Shown: positions 17,014-25,293, counted from the stretch's first letter. The stretch: 64,000 nt of DNA from an uncultured Streptomyces sp. (GCF_947488945.1 NZ_CANLBS010000006.1:186001-250000), one strand, 5' to 3'. Notes: generated by a model not told the origin, from the sequence alone. Program-made: numbers and translations.

Positions 17014-18156
17014 CTACAGACGCCCGGAGAAGGCCGCGTCGAGCAGGCCCTTGCGCAGCGCGTCCATGTCCGCGACCTGGCGGGCGCCGGCCTCGGCGAC
17101 GCGTCGGGTCAACGTGAGGCGTTCCACGATGCGGCGCTGTTCCGGTAGCGACGGGAGGGGAACCTCCGTGGCGAGTAGTCGACTTACGTTGACTCGCTGT
17201 CGGCGAGATCCCATGCCACTGCCTTGGTCCTTAAGGCGGTAGTGAAGCCCATCCCAACGCGCGAGATGAGTCATATAGGAAACGTCAGCAACCTCAGGGT
17301 CGATATCGAAGGTAGGGAATTCGTGAGACACGTGAATTCCGTGGAAATCTTCCGGAACGACCGCAAGCGACCCCTCCCAGCCAAAGAGCTTACTGTAAAC
17401 AAACTGATGACTCTTCAGCTGGTTGTAGCGTGGGTACTTGGTCTCATTTCCCGAGATCGTGGGTCTGTGGAAAAGGCCCCGCCCTCGGTTCAGGATCCCT
17501 GCAGTTCGATACGTCTTCTCGGGTGAGACTGTTACAAAGTCGCTGCTCTCATCGAGTGCGCTAGAGAGCGGTCTTTGCTCTTTGATGGAGCCAAATAGTG
17601 CATCTGCGTGCTGTCGTACGAGTGCGTCCGAATCCTTCTTCAGCTGCACTACTCGGGAAATACTGTCCATCGCCGCGTCCAGCTTTTTGGCGATGCGGCG
17701 CTGTTCGGTGACGCTAGGTAGGTGAATTTGCTTCGCGGCAAAAGTCCGCGCCCCAAGTGTGCGATTTCGTCCCGCTGACCCCGGTGATGCGCTGCGAACT
17801 GCATTCAGTCCCGGACCGCCGTAGAAGTAGTGGAGCAAATAGCGGGCATCGGCAACCTTTGTATTCACCTGGTGCGTCATGAATCGATGTGAACCGATCA
17901 TGCCACTTTCCCGTTCGGAGGCGATCGCTACGGCCCCTTCCCAGGCGAAGACATTGCTGAAGATGAGGTCGCCTGGTTGGATCCTGAAGACCTTTTTCCC
18001 GGCGATCTCCTCTGCCGCGACGGGATCCTTGTGGAAAACCCCTTTCCCGAACGACCGCAGGCCGATCTCGCAGTAGGTCTCCCCCGTCGCAGGCGTGATT
18101 GGCCGGCGCACGAGCGTCATGACGTCTTCAACCGCGTACTCAGTCAGTTCGGTCAT
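17014..18156 (-). CDS. hsdS: type I restriction-modification system specificity subunit S
   Basis: 380 residues. There are two target-recognition domains (about 1-145 and 190-335), each followed by a conserved coiled-coil spacer: LPSVTEQRRIAKKLDAAM near 146-164 and LPSLPEQRRIVERLTL near 334-349. The tail LRKGLLDAAFSGRL is typical. It determines the bipartite DNA site methylated by HsdM2S and cut by the HsdR complex. It overlaps hsdM by 4 bp (ATGA). Base composition in both TRDs is clearly lower in GC than the rest of the window, as expected for rapidly exchanged specificity domains. Confidence 0.95.
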   Translation of the reverse strand: MTELTEYAVEDVMTLVRRPITPATGETYCEIGLRSFGKGVFHKDPVAAEEIAGKKVFRIQPGDLIFSNVFAWEGAVAIASERESGMIGSHRFMTHQVNTKVADARYLLHYFYGGPGLNAVRSASPGSAGRNRTLGARTFAAKQIHLPSVTEQRRIAKKLDAAMDSISRVVQLKKDSDALVRQHADALFGSIKEQRPLSSALDESSDFVTVSPEKTYRTAGILNRGRGLFHRPTISGNETKYPRYNQLKSHQFVYSKLFGWEGSLAVVPEDFHGIHVSHEFPTFDIDPEVADVSYMTHLARWDGLHYRLKDQGSGMGSRRQRVNVSRLLATEVPLPSLPEQRRIVERLTLTRRVAEAGARQVADMDALRKGLLDAAFSGRL

Positions 18157-19667
18157 TTCTTCTCCAGCTTCGCCCGCAGATCCTCGAGAGTCTTGAGGAT
18201 CGCCGACTCCGTCTTTACCAGCTCGTCCACCAGCTCTTCGGGAGTGCGGTGAGCCAGTTCATCCCCGATGTGCGGGTTGGCACGGTCGAGGTTGTAGCCG
18301 TCGGCGATGATCTCCGACGCCGGGACCGACCAGGCGTGCTCCCCAGCTTCGCGGCCTTCGCGGGTCTTGCCGCCCCACCAGGCCACGCAGTCGTCGTACT
18401 CCTCTAGCCGCTGCGGCTTTGTCTTGGTGTAGCCGCGGCGACCCTCAGGGAGCGGGATCTCGTAAAACCAGACGTCCCGCGTGGGCCCGGTCTTCTCGAA
18501 GAAGAGGATGTTGGACGGGATCTGGGTGTAGGGCGCGAAGACGCCCTGTGGAAGGCGGACGACGGTGTGCAGGTTGCACTCCTTCATCAGCTTCTTCTTG
18601 ATCTTCGCGCCGATCGAGTTCTCGCCGGAGGCGAAGAGCGAACCGTTCGGCAGGACGATCGCACAGCGGCCGCCCAGCTTCAGCTGGTCCAGGATCGAGT
18701 ACAGGAAGAGCCAGGCCGTCTCCTGCGTCTGGAAAGCAGACGGGAAAGCCGTGACGACCGATGACTCCTCCTCCCCGCCGAACGGCGGATTGGTGAGGAC
18801 CACGTCCACCTTGTCCGATGCCTGTGCGTTCCGCATGGTCAGGAGCGCGTTCTCGCGGCGGAGGCGAGGGGCGTGAACACCGTGGAGCAGCAGGTTCATA
18901 GAGGCCAGCAGATACGGCAACGGCTTCTTCTCGATGCCCTTGAGGTTCGCGTGAAGCTCACGCTGCTGCGTCTCGGTCTTCACCCTCCCCGCCAGTTCCT
19001 CGTACGCCTGCACCAGGAACCCGCCAGTCCCGCAGGCGGGGTCAAGGATCGTCTCATCGAGTTCGAGAAATGACTGCCGCACCATGAAGCGGTTGACGGG
19101 ACGCGGTGTGTAGAACTCACCAGAGTCGCCAGCCGCGTCGCGCATCTCTCGCAGGATCGACTCGTAGACGAACGCCATGGTGTGGATATCGTCGTGCGAG
19201 ATGAAGTGAATCTTGTTGACGATGTTCACGAGGTCACGCAGCAGCGTTCCCGACTGCATGCGGTTGACGACGTCCTTGAAGATCAGGGAGATGACGTTGC
19301 GCGGGTCCTCCGCCCCCCTGTCGGCTTCCCTGTCCAGGCCCGCCAGGTAGGGGATGAGCTTGTCGTTGACGAAGGTCTTCAGCTCGTTGCCGCTGAGGTC
19401 CTCGTCCGTCGCCCAGTCCGTCCAGCGGTAGGGCTTCTCGATCGCCCGGCGGTATCCGCCCGGGTCCAGCGCCTCGCCCTCTTCCTCGACGCGCTCCTCG
19501 AACGCTTTCAAGAACAGGAGCCAGGACAGCTGCGGCAACCGGTCCAGGTCGCCGTTCATTCCGGCGTCCTTGCGCATGGTGTCGCGTGCGGACTTGATCA
19601 GGGACGCGAGGCGAGCCTGCGTGGTGACGGGTGCCTTCTCCGCCGTTTTCCGTCTGGTCGCTGCCAT
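18153..19667 (-). CDS. hsdM: type I restriction-modification system DNA methyltransferase subunit M
   Basis: N6-adenine methyltransferase subunit, 504 residues. The helical N-terminal HsdM_N domain (residues ~15-145) is followed by the catalytic domain, with AdoMet motif I DPACGTGGF at 209-217 and motif IV NPPF at 293-296. GEFYTPRPVNRFMV just before is the usual entrance to the methylase fold. The C-terminal coil (ELVDELVKTESAILKTLEDLRAKLEKK) would contact HsdS. The start codon lies 1 bp after the AbiEii toxin stop, so hsdM translation is coupled to the toxin gene. Confidence 0.96.
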   Translation of the reverse strand: MAATRRKTAEKAPVTTQARLASLIKSARDTMRKDAGMNGDLDRLPQLSWLLFLKAFEERVEEEGEALDPGGYRRAIEKPYRWTDWATDEDLSGNELKTFVNDKLIPYLAGLDREADRGAEDPRNVISLIFKDVVNRMQSGTLLRDLVNIVNKIHFISHDDIHTMAFVYESILREMRDAAGDSGEFYTPRPVNRFMVRQSFLELDETILDPACGTGGFLVQAYEELAGRVKTETQQRELHANLKGIEKKPLPYLLASMNLLLHGVHAPRLRRENALLTMRNAQASDKVDVVLTNPPFGGEEESSVVTAFPSAFQTQETAWLFLYSILDQLKLGGRCAIVLPNGSLFASGENSIGAKIKKKLMKECNLHTVVRLPQGVFAPYTQIPSNILFFEKTGPTRDVWFYEIPLPEGRRGYTKTKPQRLEEYDDCVAWWGGKTREGREAGEHAWSVPASEIIADGYNLDRANPHIGDELAHRTPEELVDELVKTESAILKTLEDLRAKLEKK

Positions 19668-19668
19668 G

Positions 19669-20610
19669 TCAGTTCAGTTGGTCCTTCTGCTTGTTCTGTC
19701 CCGGAAATGCGGCGTTCACGTCGTCCTGCCCCGCGTCCTTGGCGAGCGTCCGAGCCCACAGGCTGCGGACCAAGGTCATCGCGGCGTCGACGGTTGGTGG
19801 AGTGCCGGTCGCCAACTCCTCGGCGATGTCCGGGTAGTCGTCCCTCCATCGCGGTGGAGGGTCAGGAAGGATAAGGGGAACGTCGTGCGTGGCCCGTACC
19901 GCGAACACGTGTCGCACGGCCTTCAACAGGTCCATGTCGCCGGAGAGCCCGCTCTCGATCAGGAGCACGAGGTCCACTAAGTCCTTGACCCGAGTGTTGG
20001 GCCGATCGCCGTAGTCGCGGGTGAGCGCGTGGAGCTTCTCTGCGAAGTGCTGACGCCGGTCGACCGCCTCGATCGCACGCGCCGGCGCCCCGGCGAACTC
20101 CAGTGTGTTGGGCAGGGGCAGGAGCTCGGTGAGTGAGATCTCCTCGCCACGGTCGACCACGTCCACCCTGACACCGGCGAAGACCTTCCCCGCCAGGTGC
20201 GCCTCGACGGAAAAGCGCCACCCACCCCGCCCAGCGATGTCCGCCTTCAGAGCCGATGGCGTGGCGACACGGAACCGGAATCCGTCGGCGTCGAGGTCGC
20301 GGTCCAGAGCCTCGATGAGCATCTCGCGGACCGCATCCCCGTCAAGACCTCCGCCGACCGGCTCGGGCCGTACGGCAAGGTCGAGGTCCTTGGTGGTGCG
20401 CGCGCGCCCGGTGAAGCGGAACTCCATGACGGCACCGCCCTTCAGTACCCAGCCGCCGGCGCGGTCCTCGGCCAGCCGCGCCGCGAGACGGTCGAAGACG
20501 ACCAGCCGCCGACGTCGAACCAGGTCCGTACCGGTCTCGGCGGCCTCCTGCTTGAGTCGCGCCTCCAGGGCCCTTCTCAGGTCCGCCGCATCCCTGTACC
20601 GCCCTGTCAC
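19669..20610 (-). CDS. abiEii: AbiEii-like nucleotidyltransferase toxin of a type IV toxin-antitoxin system
   Basis: 313 residues from GTG 20610, overlapping the antitoxin stop by 4 bp (GTGA). It has the DUF1814/AbiEii polymerase-beta-like fold: WVLKGGAVMEFRF at 54-66 (K57, G58, G59), then RTTKDLDLAV with D75 and D77 as metal ligands. The conserved EKLHALTRDY and RVKDLVDLVLL segments follow near 191-216. Family toxins are GTP-binding nucleotidyltransferases that arrest growth, and the pair can act in abortive phage defence. It ends 1 bp before hsdM, so toxin and methylase are expressed from one message. All core motifs look intact. Confidence 0.9.
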   Translation of the reverse strand: MTGRYRDAADLRRALEARLKQEAAETGTDLVRRRRLVVFDRLAARLAEDRAGGWVLKGGAVMEFRFTGRARTTKDLDLAVRPEPVGGGLDGDAVREMLIEALDRDLDADGFRFRVATPSALKADIAGRGGWRFSVEAHLAGKVFAGVRVDVVDRGEEISLTELLPLPNTLEFAGAPARAIEAVDRRQHFAEKLHALTRDYGDRPNTRVKDLVDLVLLIESGLSGDMDLLKAVRHVFAVRATHDVPLILPDPPPRWRDDYPDIAEELATGTPPTVDAAMTLVRSLWARTLAKDAGQDDVNAAFPGQNKQKDQLN

Positions 20611-21206
20611 GAGAGAGCTCCGAGCGCGCGCTCGATTCCCAACTCGGACCGTGGGCCGGAGAGCTGGGCTGCGTGCAGCAGCTTCCGACGGGTGATCATT
20701 CCGCGCTCCAGGGCCTCGGACACCGCGGATTCGAGCACGTCCTGGTCTTCCCCGTCGGCCGCACACTCCGCCAGCGCCCTCAGCGGCGTCGTCACCCGGT
20801 ACCCCGTACGTCCCTCGCTGTCTCCGTCGGCGAGATTGGCATGGTGCAGGATCACCGCGTCCGTGGTCTGTCGGAAGGCGCGGGGCACGGTGACATGGAT
20901 GCGGGAGGGGTTGGCCACCCCTAGATCATGGGCCGCCAGAGCGCTGGCATGTGAGATCACCGCGCGCCCCCTGCTCCACAGCGACCAGCGAACGAATTGC
21001 TCGTCGCCTTCACTCGGAAGGTCCGCGAACTCACTGAAACGGTAGATGGCCCGATCAACGGCGAGCCAGTTGCCATGCTGCGCGTGGTGGCGCTGGGCCT
21101 GGTACGAGTACCCCGCCTCCCGGGCCTGGGCGGCGGTGAAGTACCCCCGCTGTCCGGCGGCAATCCGCCAGAGTGTGGCCCGGGTGTCCGTACGATCTCT
21201 GAGCAC
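20607..21206 (-). CDS. abiEi: AbiEi-family antitoxin / transcriptional autoregulator
   Basis: About 199 residues from GTG 21206; ATG 21269 would add 21 residues and is an alternative. Neither has an ideally spaced ribosome-binding site (GGGGAG abuts the GTG). The N-terminal winged-helix region has the family pattern LWRIAAGQRGYFTAAQAREAGYS, then HHAQHGNWLAVDRAIYRF. The C-terminal AbiEi domain (SHASALAAHDLG, RIHVTVPRA, YRVTTPLRALAECA) follows. It neutralises AbiEii without direct binding in studied systems and represses the operon by binding inverted repeats; such a repeat is present at 21243-21279. Located between hsdR and abiEii. Confidence 0.85.
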   Translation of the reverse strand: MLRDRTDTRATLWRIAAGQRGYFTAAQAREAGYSYQAQRHHAQHGNWLAVDRAIYRFSEFADLPSEGDEQFVRWSLWSRGRAVISHASALAAHDLGVANPSRIHVTVPRAFRQTTDAVILHHANLADGDSEGRTGYRVTTPLRALAECAADGEDQDVLESAVSEALERGMITRRKLLHAAQLSGPRSELGIERALGALS

Positions 21207-21242
21207 CTCCCCAGCGTAACAGGACTCGAAACACAAAGGTGG

Positions 21243-21279
21243 CTTTACTTCACCATGAACCGTCAACATCAAAGTAAAG
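21243..21279. promoter_or_regulatory. inverted repeat upstream of abiEi, candidate autoregulatory operator
   Basis: CTTTACTT at 21243-21250 and its complement AAGTAAAG at 21272-21279, 21 bp apart. It sits in the only markedly A/T-rich stretch between hsdR and abiEi, together with minus-strand TTGACT and TTGACG hexamers that could be -35 elements. AbiEi proteins are known to bind inverted repeats in their own promoters. Confidence 0.5.
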
Positions 21280-21308
21280 TCAACTTATAGTCCTGCGTCT
21301 TACGCCAG

Positions 21309-23831
21309 TCAGACCGCAGTGAGCAGCCGAGCCGCCAGTTCGTCGATGGCCTGATGTGCTTTACCTGGCTCTCCGAACCGGCTGGTCAGCTCGGCCACCC
21401 GTCCCATCTCGGTGAACGGTGGCACCTGGAGCGTCTCCACCTTCAGCTGCGGCGACCCGGACTCCTCGAACTTAAGGAGCATCGCTTCGAGCACCTCCCT
21501 GGCCCGGTCCCCGAAGGAGTCCAGGAACTCCGCGTGCTCCCGGCGGAACCACGTCAGTCGTTCGTCCCGGCTCACGACGGCGAGCCCGTCCCAGGCCACG
21601 GACACCAGCAGGTCCACGGGGTCGACCTCGCGCATGCCCAACTCCTCCGGCAGACGCTCCACGTCGATCTGTGCCGACTTCAGCGCCGCCATCAGAGCGG
21701 CTCGGCTCTTCGCCTGCGCCCACTGAGTACGCAACTGGGCCGGATCGAGATCGAGTTCCAGCACCCGGTCGTGCACCCACTGCTGTACGGTCACGAGCTG
21801 GAGTCGTTTCCCGTCGTCCTTGAGGATGTACCGCAGCTCACCCACCTTGTAGACGTCGACACCCTTGACTGTGAACCGGTTCCTGGAGCGGGAAAGAATC
21901 CTGTCGATCTCCTCCTCGTCGGTGATGTCGCCGTCCTGCGCTCCGGCTGCGGAGTCGACATCAGCGTCGAAAGCACCGCCGTCCTGTTGGGTGTACTCCG
22001 CCTGCGGCTCAGCGGCGGACTCTGCGTCCATATCCGGCTCGGACTCAGGCACAGGGGTCAGATCGTCCGAGCTCACCACCTCGCCCTGATCGTCAGTCCA
22101 GTCCCGGACCACCTTGAGCGGCGGTCCGTCGAAGGCCGGATCGTCAAAGAGTCGCGACGCCTCGACGAAGTCGATGATGTCGAACGACTCCTTGCCGATC
22201 TCCGGGCAGAGTCGAGTGCCTCTGCCGATGACTTGCTTGAACTCCGGCATGGAGGCCATGCGCCGGAACAGCACCACATTCCGCACAGGCGGCATGTCCA
22301 CTCCCGTCGACAGCAGCTTCGACGTCACGGCGATGACCGGCTCGTTGCTGTCCGCCTTGCGGAACTCCTCCAGCGCTTCGCCACCGTGCGAACCGTCGTC
22401 TCCGACGATGCGCCGCACGAAGTCCGGGAGCGCTGCGACCTCCCCGGGGGCGGCGTTGAACAACGCGGTCCGCATTCGGGCCGCGTGGTCGTTGTTCTCG
22501 CAGAAGACGAGGGTCTTACCGAGCCGCCCCTCCTCGGCCGTCGCGCGCAGATGGTCGAGGAGGTACCGGGCCGCCAGCTCGGTCCGCTCAAGGATCACCA
22601 TGACCCGTTCGTAGTCTTTGGGGCCGTAGAGATCGTCAGGAATCTCCCGACCGTAGATGTCCTTTTCACCCGGCTGCGGCCGGTAGCCCTCCACGTCCAC
22701 GTTCAGTCGGACCCTGCGCAGTCGGTACGGCGAGAGGAACCCGTCTTCGATACCGTCCTTGAGCGAGTACGTGAAGACGGGGTTGCCGAAGTACTCGTAT
22801 GTGTCGGTCTTCCGCCTGTCATCGGCGACCGGCGTAGCCGTGAGGCCGATCTGCACAGCCGGCGAGAAGTGTTGGAGGATCCTTCGCCAGCGACCGTCGC
22901 TGGCGGCGCTTCCGCGGTGGCACTCGTCCACGATGACGACGTCGAAGTAGTCTTCCGGGTACTCCCGGTAAAGCTCCTCTCCCTGGGCACCCTGCTCCAG
23001 GGTCTGGTAGAGGGCGAAGTAGATCTTCCGTCCGCGCTTGGCCTCACCTCCCGTGATCTTGTGGACGTCGTCCTTCCCGAACACTTCCTGGAAGTAACGG
23101 TCCTTGGGATCGTCGACGAGCATGTTGCGGTCCGCGAGGTACAGCACACGGGGTTTCCGGCCGCCGAATGCCTCGGGGGCGTTCATCAGCCGCGCCACCA
23201 ACTGGAGCGCGAGCATGGTCTTGCCGGTGCCCGTCGCCAGGACGAGCAGAATGCGCCGCTCATCGCGGGCCAGAGCCGCCAACGCCCTTGTCACGGCCAC
23301 TCGCTGGTAATAGCGCGGCCGCTGGGACGTGCTGTCGGAGTTGCGCAGGGTGTAGTCGTACGGGGTCGAGAGGAGCCGCTCGCCGAGCGGAGTGTCGCCC
23401 ACGCCCTGGTCCTGAAGGAACCGCCCCCAGAGTTCCTGCGGGGAGGGGAACTCCTGGATGTCCCGGATCACCGGCCGCTTCGGGTCGCTGAAGTCGATCT
23501 CTACGATGTCGCGGCCGTTGGTGGCGTAGGCGAATCGCAGCCCCAACTTGCGCGCGTACCGCCGCGCCTGCTCGACCCCGTTCTCCGCGCTGAGCCGGTA
23601 CCGCTTGGCCTCCACCACGGCGATCGGCACGTCCGCGACGTACTCCAGGACGTAGTCGGCGACCAACGGCCTGCCCTTGCGGTGACGCCTCTTGGTCGGC
23701 ACGAGTTGTCCGTTGTTGATCCCGTACTGGGGCCTGATCTGCGGAGTGGTCCACCCGGAGGCCGCGAGCGCCGGAAGGACGAACCGCTTGCACGTCTCGT
23801 CCTCGGTCAACTGATTCGAACCGAAGGTCAT
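21309..23831 (-). CDS. hsdR: type I restriction-modification system endonuclease subunit R
   Basis: ATP-dependent translocase and nuclease, 840 residues from ATG 23831 (MTFGSNQLTEDETCKRFVLPALAASGW). The PD-(D/E)XK nuclease domain has D59 and E74-A-K76 (VADY ... VVEAKRY). Walker A is GTGKT at 201-205, the DEAD-box variant is D302-E-C-H, and the helicase C region has RNVVLFRRMASMPEFKQVIGRGTRL. The C-terminal EcoEI-like helical region would contact HsdM. All core motifs are present, so the enzyme looks active. Transcription proceeds towards abiEi, abiEii, hsdM and hsdS; the 100-bp gap after hsdR holds the abiE operator. Confidence 0.95.
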   Translation of the reverse strand: MTFGSNQLTEDETCKRFVLPALAASGWTTPQIRPQYGINNGQLVPTKRRHRKGRPLVADYVLEYVADVPIAVVEAKRYRLSAENGVEQARRYARKLGLRFAYATNGRDIVEIDFSDPKRPVIRDIQEFPSPQELWGRFLQDQGVGDTPLGERLLSTPYDYTLRNSDSTSQRPRYYQRVAVTRALAALARDERRILLVLATGTGKTMLALQLVARLMNAPEAFGGRKPRVLYLADRNMLVDDPKDRYFQEVFGKDDVHKITGGEAKRGRKIYFALYQTLEQGAQGEELYREYPEDYFDVVIVDECHRGSAASDGRWRRILQHFSPAVQIGLTATPVADDRRKTDTYEYFGNPVFTYSLKDGIEDGFLSPYRLRRVRLNVDVEGYRPQPGEKDIYGREIPDDLYGPKDYERVMVILERTELAARYLLDHLRATAEEGRLGKTLVFCENNDHAARMRTALFNAAPGEVAALPDFVRRIVGDDGSHGGEALEEFRKADSNEPVIAVTSKLLSTGVDMPPVRNVVLFRRMASMPEFKQVIGRGTRLCPEIGKESFDIIDFVEASRLFDDPAFDGPPLKVVRDWTDDQGEVVSSDDLTPVPESEPDMDAESAAEPQAEYTQQDGGAFDADVDSAAGAQDGDITDEEEIDRILSRSRNRFTVKGVDVYKVGELRYILKDDGKRLQLVTVQQWVHDRVLELDLDPAQLRTQWAQAKSRAALMAALKSAQIDVERLPEELGMREVDPVDLLVSVAWDGLAVVSRDERLTWFRREHAEFLDSFGDRAREVLEAMLLKFEESGSPQLKVETLQVPPFTEMGRVAELTSRFGEPGKAHQAIDELAARLLTAV

Positions 23832-24187
23832 GGGATCAGGTTTACTGCATGACTCTGACAGTTGAGCCGGGAGGGTGGAATCAGCCACTGCTCCGGCCGG
23901 TTTCCCTCTGGATCGCCAGTTCGGCAGTATCACGGCAGCCGGTGACCGGACTGACTGACGGTGTGTGAAGGCGTACGAGTTCGCTGCGGCACTCTTTGGC
24001 TTCGACCGCGTCGGCGAACGCTGTTCTGATCCCCGCGTCTATCGTTTGGTCGGGACCTTCTTCGTGCTGTCCCAGCGGGCAATGCGACGTTGCTAGGTGC
24101 GGCTACCCGGACACGGAGTCTGAAGCTCGCGTAGAGAAGGGCGGTGCTACGCAACGGACGGCAAAGGATCGGGTGATCGCCGACCGC

Positions 24188-24207
24188 GTTGGTCACGCGT
24201 TGGTCAT
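24188..24207 (+). repeat. paired GTTGGTCA(C/T) motifs, right end of the island
   Basis: GTTGGTCAC at 24188-24196 and GTTGGTCAT at 24199-24207, 11-bp period, same orientation as the left pair. The last base pair of this motif is 52 bp inside the right repeat. Confidence 0.5.
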
Positions 24208-24258
24208 GCGGAGGCCCCGCGACCCGCATATTGCCTGGTCAGAGCCGATAACTATGAG

Positions 24259-24280
24259 GACGACCGGGGTCGCCACCCCC
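24259..24280 (+). repeat. right copy of the 22-bp island direct repeat (attR candidate)
   Basis: Identical over 22 bp to 14298-14319; the offset between copies is 9,961 bp. The repeat supplies one arm of a hairpin with 24290-24297, so the ancestral target may have been a terminator-like structure. Confidence 0.75.
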
Positions 24281-24489
24281 CACAGGAGAGACCCCGGCCG
24301 CCTTCCACGAGGCCGCGGAGCGGCCCCGTACTCAAGACAGCGTCACGGCCGCGCTTTCTGTCACACCGCTGCCGGAGCCCGGCGTCGGCCGCTCGATACG
24401 GGTCGCTTCGTCGCGAGTGGCGCGAGCCATGGACGCGGTGCCGTGCGAGCACGTAGCGTGCTGATCCGCGCACGATCGCGCGAACATCG

Positions 24490-25293
24490 GTGACCAGCGG
24501 TGATTCGGGACGCAGGGCGGGTTGGGGAGTGCTGGGGGACGACGCGGAGCTGACCACCGCGGTGCTCGCGGCGCAGGACGGGGACGAAGAGGCCTTCCGT
24601 GCTGTGTACCGCGCCGTGCACCCGCGCTTGCTGGGCTACGTACGCACGTTGGTGGGGGACACGGACGCCGAGGACGTGGCCTCGGAGGCGTGGCTCCAGA
24701 TAGCCCGTGACCTCGGGCGGTTCGCGGGTGACGCCGACCGGTTCCGGGGATGGACGGCGCGGATAGCCCGCAATCGCGCGCTGGACCATCTGCGCACGCG
24801 CGGCCGGCGTCCCGTGGTCGGCGGCGACGAGAGCGAACTGGCCGGGAGGCCCGCCGAGTCGGACACCGCGGCCGAGGCCATCGAGGCGCTGGCCACCGGC
24901 CGCACCATGGAGCTGATCGCCCGGCTCCCGCGCGACCAGGCGGAGGCCGTGGTGCTGCGGGTGGTCGTCGGCCTCGACGCGAAGAGCGCGGCGCAGACCC
25001 TCGGCAAGCGCCCCGGAGCGGTGCGCACCGCCGCGCACCGGGGGCTGAAGCGGCTGGCCGAACTGCTCGGCGGCGACCACCCCGCCGGGCCGAACGGAGG
25101 CGTGGCACCCGGATCGGGCGAAGCGGAGGACGGGGCGACGGGTTCCGTGAACGAGGATGACTCCGGAGCGGAATTGCGGGCCGTGCCCGCGCAGCGCGTC
25201 GTCCGCGGCGGTGCGGTGGCTCCGGCGGCCGCCGGGGCCCGCGGAGCCGCCGGTGTGACGCATTGGCGTCCGTGGACGCAGAAGGACATGTGA
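24490..25293 (+). CDS. RNA polymerase sigma factor, ECF subfamily
   Basis: 267 residues from GTG 24490 (another GTG follows at about codon 14). Sigma-70 region 2 covers AFRAVYRAVHPRLLGYVRTLVGDTDAEDVASEAWLQIARDLGRF-type sequence, ending RIARNRALDHLR. Region 4 has LPRDQAEAVVLRVVVGLDAKSAAQTLGKRPGAVRTAAHRGLKRLAELL. A long Gly/Ala-rich tail of ~70 residues follows, unusual for a minimal ECF protein. It overlaps the next gene by one base, so that membrane protein is the probable anti-sigma factor. It begins only 210 bp from the island's right repeat. Confidence 0.9.
   Translation: MTSGDSGRRAGWGVLGDDAELTTAVLAAQDGDEEAFRAVYRAVHPRLLGYVRTLVGDTDAEDVASEAWLQIARDLGRFAGDADRFRGWTARIARNRALDHLRTRGRRPVVGGDESELAGRPAESDTAAEAIEALATGRTMELIARLPRDQAEAVVLRVVVGLDAKSAAQTLGKRPGAVRTAAHRGLKRLAELLGGDHPAGPNGGVAPGSGEAEDGATGSVNEDDSGAELRAVPAQRVVRGGAVAPAAAGARGAAGVTHWRPWTQKDM

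Larger units (their letters stand above)
14298..24280. mobile_element. integrated defence island (~10 kb) with type I RM and AbiE toxin-antitoxin
   Basis: Direct repeats of 22 bp flank six genes with no counterpart in the expected core gene order: DUF262 protein, RadC, HsdS, HsdM, AbiEii, AbiEi, HsdR. The left repeat interrupts a tetR remnant. Several stretches, notably hsdS around 17250-18100, are visibly less GC-rich and use more A/T-ending codons than the neighbours. Paired GTTGG(C/T)CA motifs spaced 11 bp lie just inside both ends, like arm-type integrase sites. No integrase, relaxase or transposase gene is present, so the element is probably immobile now or was mobilised in trans. Confidence 0.7.
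23832..24489. other. island right junction, no gene seen
   Basis: About 660 bp. It holds the hsdR promoter region, the right paired motifs (24188-24207), the right 22-bp repeat (24259-24280) and a hairpin of CCGGGGTC (24264-24271) with GACCCCGG (24290-24297). A 32-codon minus-strand frame at 24332-24430 might be a remnant of the broken tetR start. No integrase fragment was recognised. Confidence 0.5.

Noticed and set aside
21354..23852. Long plus-strand open frame of over 800 codons antisense to hsdR
   Set aside because: Composition is arginine/histidine/leucine-rich without any family motif; it mirrors the codon bias of hsdR, which has full nuclease and helicase motifs.
24180..24280. tRNA gene as the integration target of the island
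   Set aside because: No T-loop GTTCRA, acceptor pairing or CCA-end pattern around either 22-bp repeat; the right repeat forms a simple hairpin instead.
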